Assembly (NCBI GenBank): GCA_914767715.1
Contig: OU612069.1
Coordinates: 8,246,001-8,310,000, forward strand
Direction: 5' to 3'
DNA from: Membranipora membranacea
Lineage: Eukaryota > Bryozoa > Gymnolaemata > Cheilostomatida > Membraniporidae
Length of the DNA stretch: 64,000 bases
Shown: positions 1 to 11,055 of the stretch, piece by piece
How positions within the stretch are numbered: position 1 is the stretch's first letter
How the letters are laid out: the number at the start of each line of letters is the position of its first letter
Notes under the pieces: model-generated
Told to the model about the DNA's origin: nothing
Seen by the model: only the letters and a program-made list of their open reading frames with translations
Databases searched by the model: none
Program-made: the position numbers and the translations under genes

Positions 1-41
1 AACCTGGCTGCTAATTAAGCTGACTTGAAATTTACAAAAAT

Positions 42-58
42 ATACCAAGGGAGGGTAT
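42..58. other. Short dyad ATACC/GGTAT (in every monomer)
   Basis: Perfect 5-bp inverted repeat with a 7-base spacer (42-46 and 54-58 of the first monomer), conserved in most copies. gagtgtatc variants, as at 3404 and 6084, break one arm. A role is not shown. Confidence 0.5.
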
Positions 59-113
59 CACGCTTTCTTTTCGCTCGGATCAAAAAATAGATTTCGTTCC
101 AACCTACCTCAAA

Positions 114-129
114 AGGAGAAGCAACTCCT
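114..129. other. Short dyad AGGAG/CTCCT (in every monomer)
   Basis: Perfect 5-bp inverted repeat with a 6-base spacer (114-118 and 125-129). It is intact in most monomers; caacttctg at 49708 and 50713 breaks one arm. Confidence 0.5.
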
Positions 130-223
130 GCTCGTCTCAAATCTGAAATCCGTTTTGTTTTGCGGGTCTCCCTTCTCCATCAGCACCAACTTTAACGACG
201 CCCACTTTCGCACTAAAAAAACA

Positions 224-235
224 TGCCAAACGGCA
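224..235. other. Short dyad TGCC/GGCA (in every monomer)
   Basis: Perfect 4-bp inverted repeat with a 4-base spacer, placed just after the A7 run. It could form only a small hairpin in single-stranded DNA. Confidence 0.45.
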
Positions 236-263
236 GCAGTAAAGAATTCAAAGTGTATCACAA

Positions 264-271
264 TCATATGA
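264..271. other. Palindrome TCATATGA (once per monomer)
   Basis: Perfect 8-bp palindrome containing the six-base word CATATG once per 335 bp. It is lost in defined HOR variants: aatcttatg (monomers at 671 and 3351), catataaaac, and catgtgaaac in blocks A to C. This makes it a natural landmark for the monomer ladder and for distinguishing HOR types. Confidence 0.6.
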
Positions 272-314
272 AACTCTGACCAGTTCAAGCCCTCAAACAC
301 CTTATTCAAAATCC

Positions 315-330
315 AGAATATGGAGATTCT
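315..330. other. Short dyad AGAAT/ATTCT (in every monomer)
   Basis: Perfect 5-bp inverted repeat with a 6-base spacer near the end of the monomer as phased here. agattatgg variants, as in the cctcattc monomers, break one arm. Confidence 0.5.
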
Positions 331-670
331 CAGATAACCTGGCTGCTAATTAAGCTGACTTGAAATTTACAAAAATATACCAAGGGAGGGTATCACGCTT
401 TTTTTTCGCTCGGATCAAAAAATAGATTTCGTTCCAACCTACCTCAAAAGGACAAGCAACTCCTGCTCGTCTCAAATCTGAAATCCGTTTTGTTTTGCGG
501 GTCTCCCTTCTCCGTCAGCACCAACTTTAACGACGCCCACTTTCGCACTAAAAAAACATGCCAAACGGCAGCAGTAAAAAATTCAAAGTCTATCACAATC
601 ATATGAAACTCTGACCAGTTCAAGCCCTCAAACACCTTATTCAAAATCCAGAATATGGAGATTCTCAGAT

Positions 671-3350
671 AACCTGGCTGCTAATTAAGCTGACTTGAAA
701 TTTACAAAAATATACCAAGGGAGGGTATCACGCTTTTTTTTCGCTCGGATCAAAAAATAGATTTCGTTCCAACCTACCTCAAAAGGAGAAGCAACTCCTG
801 CTCGTCTCAAATCTGAAATCCGTTTTGTTTTGCGGGTCACCCTTCTCCGTCAGCACCAACTTTAACGACGCCCACTTTCGCACTAAAAAAACATGCCAAA
901 CGGCAGCAGTAAAAAATTCAAAGTGTATCACAATCTTATGAAACTCTGACCAGTTCAAGCCCTCAAACACCTTATTCAAAATCCAGAATATGGAGATTCT
1001 CAGATAACCTGGCTGCTAATTAAGCTGACTTGAAATTTACAAAAATATACCAAGGGAGGGTATCACGCTTTTTTTTCGCTCGGATCAAAAAATAGATTTC
1101 GTTCCAACCTACCTCAAAAGGAGAAGCAACTCCTGCTCGTCTCAAATCTGAAATTCGTTTTGTTTTGCGGGTCTCCCTTCTCCGTCAACACCAACTTTAA
1201 CGACGCCCACTTTCGCACTAAAAAAACATGCCAAACGGCAGCAGTAAAAAATTCAAAGTCTATCACAACCATATGAAACTCTGACCAGTTCAAGCCCTCA
1301 AACACCTTATTCAAAATCCAGAATATGGAGATTCTCAGATAACCTGGCTGCTAATTAAGCTGACTTGAAATTTACAAAAATATACCAAGGGAGGGTATCA
1401 CGCTTTTTTTTCGCTCGGATCAAAAAATAGATTTCGTTCCAACCTACCTCAAAAGGAGAAGCAACTCCTGCTCGTCTCAAATCTGAAATCCGTTTTGTTT
1501 TGCGGGTCTCCCTTCTCCGTCAGCACCAACTTTAACGACGCCCACTTTCGCACTAAAAAAACATGCCAAACGGCAGCAGTAAAAAATTCAAAGTCTATCA
1601 CAATCATATGAAACTCTGACCAGTTCAAGCCCTCAAACACCTTATTCAAAATCCAGAATATGGAGATTCTCAGATAACCTGGCTGCTAATTAAGCTGACT
1701 TGAAATTTACAAAAATATACCAAGGGAGGGTATCACGCTTTTTTTTCGCTCGGATCAAAAAATAGATTTCGTTCCAACCTACCTCAAAAGGAGAAGCAAC
1801 TCCTGCTCGTCTCAAATCTGAAATCCGTTTTGTTTTGCGGGTCTCCCTTCTCCGTCAGCACCAACTTTAACGACGCCCTCTTTCGCACTAAAAAAACATG
1901 CCAAACGGCAGCAGTAAAAAATTCAAAGTCTATCACAATCATATGAAACTCTGACCAGTTCAAGCCCTCAAACACCTTATTCAAAATCCAGAATATGGAG
2001 ATTCTCAGATAACCTGGCTGCTAATTAAGCTGACTTGAAATTTACAAAAATATACCAAGGGAGGGTATCACGCTTTTTTTTCGCTCGGATCAAAAAATAG
2101 ATTTCGTTCCAACCTACCTCAAAAGGAGAAGCAACTCCTGCTCGTCTCAAATCTGAAATCCGTTTTGTTTTGCGGGTCTCCCTTCTCCGTCAACACCAAC
2201 TTTAACGACGCCCACTTTCGCACTAAAAAAACATGCCAAACGGCAGCAGTAAAAAATTCAAAGTCTACCCCAATCATATGAAACTCTGACCAGTTCAAGC
2301 CCTCAAACACCTTATTCAAAATCCAGAATATGGAGATTCTCAGATAACCTGGCTGCTAATTAAGCTGACTTGAAATTTACAAAAATATACCAAGGGAGGG
2401 TATCACGCTTTTTTTTCGCTCGGATCAAAAAATAGATTTCGTTCCAACCTACCTCAAAAGGAGAAGCAACTCCTGCTGGTCTCAAATCTGAAATCCGTTT
2501 TGTTTTGCGGGTCTCCCTTCTCCGTCAGCACCAACTTTAACGACGCCCACTTTCGCACTAAAAAAACATGCCAAACGGCAGCAGTAAAAAATTCAAAGTC
2601 TATCACAATAATATGAAACTCTGACCAGTTCAAGCCCTCAAACACCTTATTCAAAATCCAGAATATGGAGAATTTCAGATAACCTGGCTGCTAATTAAGC
2701 TGACTTGAAATTTACAAAAATATACCAAGGGAGGGTATCACGCTTTTTTTTCGCTCGGATCAAAAAATAGATTTCGTTCCAACCTACCTCAAAAGGAGAA
2801 GCAACTCCTGCTCGTCTCAAATCTGAAATCCGTTTTGTTTAGCGGGTCTCCCTTCTCCGTCAGCACCAACTTTAACGACGCCCTCTTTCGCACTAAAAAA
2901 ACATGCCAAACGGCAGCAGTAAAAAATTCAAAGTCTATCACAATCATATGAAACTCTGACCAGTTCAAGCCCTCAAACACCTTATTCAAAATGCAGAATA
3001 TGGAGATTCTCAGATAACCTGGCTGCTAATTAAGCTGACTTGAAATTTACAAAAATATACCAAGGGAGGGTATCACGCTTTTTTTTCGCTCGGATCAAAA
3101 AATAGATTTCGTTCCAACCTACCTCAAAAGGAGAAGCAACTCCTGCTCGTCTCAAATCTGAAATCCGTTTTGTTTTGCGGGTCTCCCTTCTCCGTCAGCA
3201 CCAACTTTAACGACGCCCACTTTCGCACTAAAAAAACATGCCAAACGGCAGCAGTAAAAAATTCAAAGTCTATCACAATCATATGAAACTCTGACCAGTT
3301 CAAGCCCTCAAACACCTTATTCAAAATCCAGAATATGGAGATTCTCAGAT
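671..3350 (+). repeat. 8-monomer higher-order repeat, copy 1
   Basis: Monomers 3-10 form a 2680-bp unit that is repeated directly at 3351-6030. Shared variants occur in the same order: aatcttatg in place of aatcatatg in the first monomer, attcg plus gtcaacacc in the second, T at position 204 in the fourth, gtcaacacc again in the fifth, gctggtc at about 2478 in the sixth, and aaaatgcag at 2991 with T204 in the seventh. Each lies 2680 bp (8 x 335) from its partner. Single-copy differences also exist, such as aaccatatg near 1269, so the copies have diverged since duplication. Confidence 0.85.
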
Positions 3351-6030
3351 AACCTGGCTGCTAATTAAGCTGACTTGAAATTTACAAAAATATACCAAGG
3401 GAGTGTATCACGCTTTTTTTTCGCTCGGATCAAAAAATAGATTTCGTTCCAACCTACCTCAAAAGGAGAAGCAACTCCTGCTCGTCTCAAATCTGAAATC
3501 CGTTTTGTTTTGCGGGTCTCCCTTCTCCGTCAGCACCAACTTTAACGACGCCCACTTTCGCACTAAAAAAACATGCCAAACGGCAGCAGTAAAAAATTCA
3601 AAGTGTATCACAATCTTATGAAACTCTGACCAGTTCAAGCCCTCAAACACCTTATTCAAAATCCAGAATATGGAGATTCTCAGATAACCTGGCTGCTAAT
3701 TAAGCTGACTTGAAATTTACAAAAATATACCAAGGGAGGGTATCACGCTTTTGTCTTCGCTCGGATCAAAAAATAGATTTCGTTCCAACCTACCTCAAAA
3801 GGAGAAGCAACTCCTGCTCGTCTCAAATCTGAAATTCGTTTTGTTTTGCGGGTCTCCCTTCTCCGTCAACACCAACTTTAACGACGCCCACTTTCGCACT
3901 AAAAAAACATGCCAAACGGCAGCAGTAAAAAATTCAAAGTCTATCACAATCATATAAACTCTGACCAGTTCAAGCCCTCAAACACCTTATTCAAAATCCA
4001 GAATATGGAGATTCTCAGATAACCTGGCTGCTAAATAAGCTGACTTGAAATTTACAAAAATATACCAAGGGAGGGTATCACGCTTTTTTTTCGCTCGGAT
4101 CAAAAAATTGATTTCGTTCCAACCTACCTCAAAAGGAGAAGCAACTCCTGCTCGTCTCAAATCTGAAATCCGTTTTGTTTTGCGGGTCTCCCTTCTCCGT
4201 CAGCACCAACTTTAACGACGCCCACTTTCGCACTAAAAAAACATGCCAAACGGCAGCAGTAAAAAATTCAAAGTCTATCACAATCATATGAAACTCTGAC
4301 CAGTTCAAGCCCTCAAACACCTTATTCAAAATCCAGAATATGGAGATTCTCAGATAACCTGGCTGCTAATTAAGCTGACTTGAAATTTACAAAAATATAC
4401 CAAGGGAGGGTATCACGCTTTTTTTTCGCTCGGATCAAAAAATAGATTTCGTTCCAACCTACCTCAAAAGGAGAAGCAACTCCTGCTCGTCTCAAATCTG
4501 AAATCCGTTTTGTTTTGCGGGTCTCCCTTCTCCGTCAGCACCAACTTTAACGACGCCCTCTTTCGCACTAAAAAAACATGCCAAACGGCAGCAGTAAAAA
4601 ATTCAAAGTCTATCACAATCATATGAAACTCTGACCAGTTCAAGCCCTCAAACACCTTATTCAAAATCCAGAATATGGAGATTCTCAGATAACCTGGCTG
4701 CTAATTAAGCTGAATTGAAATTTACAAAAATATACCAAGGGAGGGTATCACGCTTTTTTTTCGCTCGGATCAAAAAATAGATTTCGTTCCAACCTACCTC
4801 AAAAGGAGAAGCAACTCCTGCTCGTCTCAAATCTGAAATCCGTATTGTTTTGCGGGTCTCCCTTCTCCGTCAACACCAACTTTAACTACGCCCACTTTCG
4901 CACTAAAAAAACATGCCAAACGGCAGCAGTAAAAAATTCAAAGTCTATCACAATCATATGAAACTCTGACCAGTTCAAGCCCTCAAACACCTTTTTCAAA
5001 ATCCAGAATATGGAGATTCTCAGATAACCTGGCTGCTAATTAAGCTGACTTGAAATTTACAAAAATATACCAAGGGAGGGTATCACGCTTTTTTTTCGCT
5101 CGGATCAAAAAATAGATTTCGTTCCAACCAACCTCAAAAGGAGAAGCAACTCCTGCTGGTCTCAAATCTGAAATCCGTTTTGTTTTGCGGGTCTCCCTTC
5201 TCCGTCAGCACCAACTTTAACGACGCCCACTTTCGCACTAAAAAAACATGCCAAACGGCAGCAGTAAAAAATTCAAAGTCTATCACAATCATATGAAACT
5301 CTGACCAGTTCAAGCCCTCAAACACCTTATTCAAAATCCAGAATATGGAGATTCTCAGATAACCTGGCTGCTAATTAAGCTGACTTGAAATTTACAAAAA
5401 TATACCAAGGGAGGGTATCACGCTTTTTTTTCGCTCGGATCAAAAAATAGATTTCGTTCCAACCTACCTCAAAAGGAGAAGCAACTCCTGCTCGTCTCAA
5501 ATCTGAAATCCGTTTTGTTTTGCGGGTCTCCCTTCTCCGTCAGCACCAACTTTAACGACGCCCTCTTTCGCACTAAAAAAACATGCCAAACGGCAGCAGT
5601 AAAAAATTCAAAGTCTATCACAATCATATGAAACTCTGACCAGTTCAAGCCCTCAAACACCTTATTCAAAATGCAGAATATGTAGATTCTCAGATAACCT
5701 GGCTGCTAATTAAGCTGACTTGAAATTTACAAAAATATACCAAGGGAGGGTATCACGCTTTTTTTTCGCTCGGATCAAAAAATAGATTTCGTTCCAACCT
5801 ACCTCAAAAGGAGAAGCAACTCCTGCTCGTCTCAAATCTGAAATCCGTTTTGTTTTGCGGGTCTCCCTTCTCCGTCAGCACCAACTTTAACGACGCCCAC
5901 TTTCGCACTAAAAAAACATGCCAAACGGCAGCAGTAAAAAATTCAAAGTCTATCACAATCATATGAAACTCTGACCAGTTCAAGCCCTCAAACACCTTAT
6001 TCAAAATCCAGAATATGGAGATTCTCAGAT
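3351..6030 (+). repeat. 8-monomer higher-order repeat, copy 2
   Basis: This is the direct repeat of 671-3350, with the same ordered markers: aatcttatg, attcg/gtcaacacc, T204, gtcaacacc, gctggtc at 5158 and aaaatgcag at 5671. Its first monomer also carries gagtgtatc in place of gagggtatc near 3404. The monomer that follows the unit, at 6031, carries that same variant, so the exchange may extend past the boundary I chose. The unit includes the monomer with compensating indels (3686-4020) and one with an in-frame stop for the minus-strand frame (t at 4887). Confidence 0.83.
3686..4020 (+). repeat. Variant monomer with compensating +1/-1 indels
   Basis: The usual T8 run is replaced by ttttgtctt (one base longer) near 3752-3760. 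About 195 bases later catatgaaac becomes catataaac (one base shorter, near 3955). Net length therefore stays at 335 bp. It is one of only seven monomers in the window with an indel. Confidence 0.85.
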
Positions 6031-6700
6031 AACCTGGCTGCTAATTAAGCTGACTTGAAATTTACAAAAATATACCAAGGGAGTGTATCACGCTTTTTTT
6101 TCGCTCGGATCAAAAAATAGATTTCGTTCCAACCTACCTCAAAAGGAGGAGCAACTCCTGCTCGTCTCAAATCTGAAATCCGTTTTGTTTTGCGGGTCTC
6201 CCTTCTCCGTCAGCACCAACTTTAACGACGCCCTCTTTCGCACTAAAAAAACATGCCAAACGGCAGCAGTAAAAAATTCAAAGTCTATCACAATCATATG
6301 AAACTCTGACCAGTTCAAGCCCTCAAACACCTTATTCAAAATCCAGAATATGGAGATTCTCAGATAACCTGGCTGCTAATTAAGCTGACTTGAAATTTAC
6401 AAAAATATACCAAGGGAGGGTATCACGCTTTTTTTTCGCTCGGATCAAAAAATAGATTTCGTTCCAACCTACCTCAAAAGGAGAAGCAACTCCTGCTCGT
6501 CTCAAATCTGAAATCCGTTTTGTTTTGCGGGTCTCCCTTCTCCGTCAGCACCAACTTTAACGACGCCCACTTTCGCACTAAAAAAACATGCCAGACGGCA
6601 GCAGTAAAAAATTCAAAGTCTATCACAATCATATGAAACTCTGACCAGTTCAAGCCCTCAAACACCTTATTCAAAATCCAGAATATGGAGATTCTCAGAT

Positions 6701-7705
6701 AACCTGGCTGCTAATTAAGCTGACTTGAAATTTACAAAAATATACCAAGGGAGGGTATCACGCTTTTTTTTCGCTCGGATCAAAAAATAGATTTCGTTCC
6801 AACCTACCTCAAAAGGAGAAGCAACTCCTGCTCGTCTCAAATCTGAAATCCGTTTTGTTTTGCGGGTCTCCCTTCTCCGTCAGCACCAACTTTAACGACG
6901 CCCACTTTCGCACTAAAAAAACATGCCAAACGGCAGCAGTAAAATATTCAAAGTCTATCACAATCATATGAAACTCTGACCAGTTCAAGCCCTCAAACAC
7001 CTTATTCAAAATCCAGAATATGGAGATTCTCAGATAACCTGGCTGCTAATTAAGCTGACTTGAAATTTACAAAAATATACCAAGGGAGGGTATCACGCTT
7101 TTTTTTCGCTCGGATCAAAAAATAGATTTCGTTCCAACCTACCTCAAAAGGAGAAGCAACTCCTGCTCGTCTCAAATCTGAAATCCGTTTTGTTTTGCGG
7201 GTCTCCCTTCTCCGTCAGCACCAACTTTAACGACGCCCACTTTCGCACTAAAAAAACATGCCAAACGGCAGCAGTAAAAAATTCAAAGTCTATCACAATC
7301 ATATGAAACTCTGACCAGTTCAAGCCCTCAAACACCTTATTCAAAATCCAGAATATGGAGATTCTCAGATAACCTGGCTGCTAATTAAGCTGACTTGAAA
7401 TTTACAAAAATATACCAAGGGAGGGTATCACGCTTTTTTTTCGCTCGGATCAAAAAATAGATTTCGTTCCAACCTACCTCAATAGGAGAAGCAACTCCTG
7501 CTCGTCTCAAATATGAAATCCGTTTTGTTTTGCGGGTCTCCCTTCTCCGTCAGCACCAACTTTAACGACGCCCACTTTCGCACTAAAAAAACATGCCAAA
7601 CGGCAGCAGTAAAATATTCAAAGTCTATCACAATCATATGAAACTCTGACCAGTTCAAGCCCTCAAACACCTTATTCAAAATCCAGAATATGGAGATTCT
7701 CAGAT
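6701..7705 (+). repeat. Local dimer: gtaaaatattc variant two monomers apart
   Basis: The monomers beginning at 6701 and 7371 both carry gtaaaatattc in place of gtaaaaaattc and lie 670 bp apart, with an ordinary monomer between them. This suggests a small two-monomer duplication. The second copy has further private changes (aataggag near 7482, aaatatgaaat near 7512). Only one shared marker supports the link. Confidence 0.55.
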
Positions 7706-8041
7706 AACCTGGCTGCTAATTAAGCTGACTTGAAATTTACAAAAATATACCAAGGGAGGGTATCACGCTTTTTTTTCGCTCGGATCAAAAAATAGATTTC
7801 GTTCCAACCTACCTCAAAAGGAGAAGCAACTCCTGCTCGTCTCAAATCTGAAATCCGTTTTGGTTTTGCGGGTCTCCCTTCTCCGTCAGCACCAACTTTA
7901 ACGACGCCCACTTTCGCACTAAAAAAACATGCCAAACGGCAGCAGTAAAAAATTCAAAGTCTCTCACAATCATATGAAACTCTGACCAGTTCAAGCCCTC
8001 AAACACCTTATTCAAAATCCAGAATATGGAGATTCTCAGAT
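7706..8041 (+). repeat. 336-bp variant monomer (+1)
   Basis: One extra G occurs in the ttttg-ttttg stretch, giving ttttggttttgcg near 7863. The monomer also has tctctcac in place of tctatcac near 7962. It shifts the array phase by +1 until the compensating deletion near 9966. Confidence 0.85.
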
Positions 8042-9381
8042 AACCTGGCTGCTAGTTAAGCTGACTTGAAATTTACAAAAATATACCAAGGGAGGGTATC
8101 ACGCTTTTTTTTCGCTCGGATCAAAAAATAGATTTCGTTCCAACCTACCTCAAAAGGAGAAGCAACTCCTGCTCGTCTCAAATCTGAAATCCGTTTTGTT
8201 TTGCGGGTCTCCCTTCTCCGTCAGCACCAACTTTAACGACGCCCACTTTCGCACTAAAAAAACATGCCAAACGGCAGCAGTAAAAAATTCAAAGTCTATC
8301 ACAATCATATGAAACTCTGACCAGTTCAAGCCCTCAAACACCTTATTCAAAATCCAGAATATGGAGATTCTCAGATAGCCTGGCTGCTAATTAAGCTGAC
8401 TTGAAATTTACAAAAATATACCAAGGGAGGGTATCACGCTTTTTTTTCGCTCGGATCAAAAAATAGATTTCGTTCCAACCTACCTCAAAAGGAGAAGCAA
8501 CTCCTGCTCGTCTCAAATCTGAAATCCGTTTTGTTTTGCGGGTCTCCCTTCTCCGTCAACACCAACTTTAACGACGCCCACTTTCGCACTAAAAAAACAT
8601 GCCAAACGGCAGCAGTAAAAAATTCAAAGTCTATCACAATCATATGAAACTCTGACCAGTTCAAGCCCTCAAACACCTTATTCAAAATCCAGAATATGGA
8701 GATTCTCAGATAACCTGGCTGCTAATTAAGCTGACTTGAAATTTACAAAAATATACCAAGGGAGGGTATCACGCTTTTTATTCGCTCGGATCAAAAAATA
8801 GATTTCGTTCCATCCTACCTCAAAAGGAGAAGCAACTCCTGCTCGTCTCAAATCTGAAATCCGTTTTGTTTTGCGGGTCTCCCTTCTCCGTCAGCACCAA
8901 CTTTAACGACGCCCTCTTTCGCACTAAAAAAACATGCCAAACGGCAGCAGTAAAAAATTCAAAGTCTATCACAATCATATGAAACTCTGACCAGTTCAAG
9001 CCCTCAAACACCTCATTCAAAATCCAGAATATGGAGATTCTCAGATAACCTGGCTGCTAATTAAGCTGACTTGAAATTTACACAAATATACCAAGGGAGG
9101 GTATCACGCTTTTTTTTCGCTCGGATCAAAAAATAGATTTCGTTCCAACCTACCTCAAAAGGAGAAGCAACTCCTGCTCGTCTCAAATCTGAAATCCGAT
9201 TTGTTTTGCGGGTCTCCCTTCTCCGTCAGCACCAACTTTAACGACGCCCACTTTCGCACTAAAAAAACATGCCAAACGGCAGCAGTAAAAAATTCAAAGT
9301 CTATCACAATCATATGAAACTCTGACCAGTTCAAGCCCTCAAACACCTTATTCAAAATCCAGAATATGGAGATTCTCAGAT

Positions 9382-10050
9382 AACCTGGCTGCTAATTAAG
9401 CTGACTTGAAATTTACAAAAATATACCAAGGGAGGGTATCACGCTTTTTTTTCGCTCGGATCAAAAAATAGATTTCGTTCCAACCTACCTCAAAAGGAGA
9501 AGCAACTCCTGCTCGTCTCAAATCTGAAATCCGTTTTGTTTTGCGTTTCTCCCTTCTCCGTCAGCACCAACTTTAACGACGCCCACTTTCGCACTAAAAA
9601 AACATGCCAAACGGCAGCAGTAAAAAATTCAAAGTCTATCACAATCATATGAAACTCTGACCAGTTCAAGCCCTCAAACACCTTATTCAAAATCCAGAAT
9701 ATGGAGATTCTCAGATAACCTGGCTGCTAATTAAGCTGACTTGAAATTTACAAAAATATACCAAGGGAGGGTATCACGCTTTTTTTTCGCTCGGATCAAA
9801 AAATAGATTTCGTTCCAACCTACCTCAAAAGGAGAAGCAACTCCTGCTCGTCTCAAATCTGAAATCCGTTTTGTTTTGCGTTTCTCCCTTCTCCGTCAGC
9901 ACCAACTTTAACGACGCCCACTTTCGCACTAAAAAAACATGCCAAACGGCAGCAGTAAAAAATTCAAGTCTATCACAATCATTTGAAACTCTGACCAGTT
10001 CAAGCCCTCAAACACCTTATTCAAAATCCAGAATATGGAGATTCTCAGAT
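9382..10050 (+). repeat. Adjacent monomer twin sharing gcgtttctc; second copy 334 bp
   Basis: Two consecutive monomers (9382-9716 and 9717-10050) both read gcgtttctc where almost all others read gcgggtctc. The double substitution makes independent origin unlikely, so this looks like a single-monomer tandem duplication. The second copy then lost one A (aattcaagtc near 9966), restoring the original array phase, and gained catttgaaac near 9982. Confidence 0.75.
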
Positions 10051-11055
10051 AACCTGGCTGCTAATTAAGCTGACTTGAAATTTACAAAAATATACCAAGG
10101 GAGGGTATCACGCTTTTTTTTCGCTCGGATCAAAAAATAGATTTCGTTCCAACCTACCTCAAAAGGAGAAGTAACTCCTGCTCGTCTCAAATCTGAAATC
10201 CGTTTTGATTTGCGGGTCTCCCTTCTCCGTCAGCACCAACTTTAACAACGCCCACTTTCGCACTAAAAAAACATGCCAAACGGCAGCAGTAAAAAATTCA
10301 AAGTCTATCACAATCATATGAAACTCTGACCAGTTCAAGCCCTCAAACACCTTATTCAAAATCCAGAATATGGAGATTCTCAGATAACCTGGCTGCTAAT
10401 TAAGCTGACTTGAAATTTACAAAAATATACCAAGGGAGGGTATCACGCTTTTTTTTCGCTCGGATCAAAAAATAGATTTCGTTCCAACCTACCTCAAACG
10501 GAGAAGCAACTCCTGCTCGTCTCAAATCTGAAATCCGTTTTGTTTTGCGGGTCTCCCTTCTCCGTCAGCACCAACTTTAACGACGCCCACTTTCGCACTA
10601 AAAAAACATGCCAAACGGCAGCAGTAAAAAATTCAAAGTCTATCACAATCATATGAAACTCTGACCAGTTCAAGCCCTCAAACACCTTATTCAAAATCCA
10701 GAATATGGAGATTCTCAGATAACCTGGCTGCTAATTAAGCTGACTTGAAATTTACAAAAATATACCAAGGGAGGGTATCACGTTTTTTTTTCGCTCGGAT
10801 CAAAAAATAGATTTCGTTCCAACCTACCTCAAAAGGAGAAGCAACTCCTGCTCGTCTCAAATCTGAAATCCGCTTTGTTTTGCGGGTCTCCCTTCTCCGT
10901 CAGCACCAACTTTAACGACGCCCACTTTCGCACTAAAAAAACATGCCAAACGGCAGCAGTAAAAAATTCAAAGTCTATCACAATCATATGAAACTCTGAC
11001 CAGTTCAAGCCCTCAAACACCTTATTCAAAATCCAGAATATGGAGATTCTCAGAT

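Noticed and set aside
64-71. T8 run as a transcription terminator
   Set aside because: There is no upstream gene or GC-rich hairpin. It is one of several A/T-tracts in the satellite and is often interrupted by A, C or G.
92-108. Possible CENP-B box (tttcgttccaacctacc)
   Set aside because: It matches TTCG, A and one C, about 6 of the 9 essential positions, but lacks the GGG of the CGGG core. The nearby gcggg word at 162-166 is too far away to belong to the same box.
109-309. Minus-strand 66-codon open frame in most monomers
   Set aside because: It begins at TTG, not ATG, and exists in copies only because the DNA is nearly identical. Stops close it in monomers at 4691, 21778, 31160, 31495, 31830, 35180, 41879, 42214, 42549 and 46904, and frameshifts disrupt it near 3955, 7863, 9966, 27970, 30650 and 41788. 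Some stops were amplified with HOR copies, so no coding constraint is evident. I see no promoter or recognisable domain.
3403-3621. Plus-strand open frames of about 65-82 codons in scattered monomers
   Set aside because: They depend on private substitutions that create a start codon and are antisense to the minus-strand frame of the same repeat. They are not conserved between monomers.
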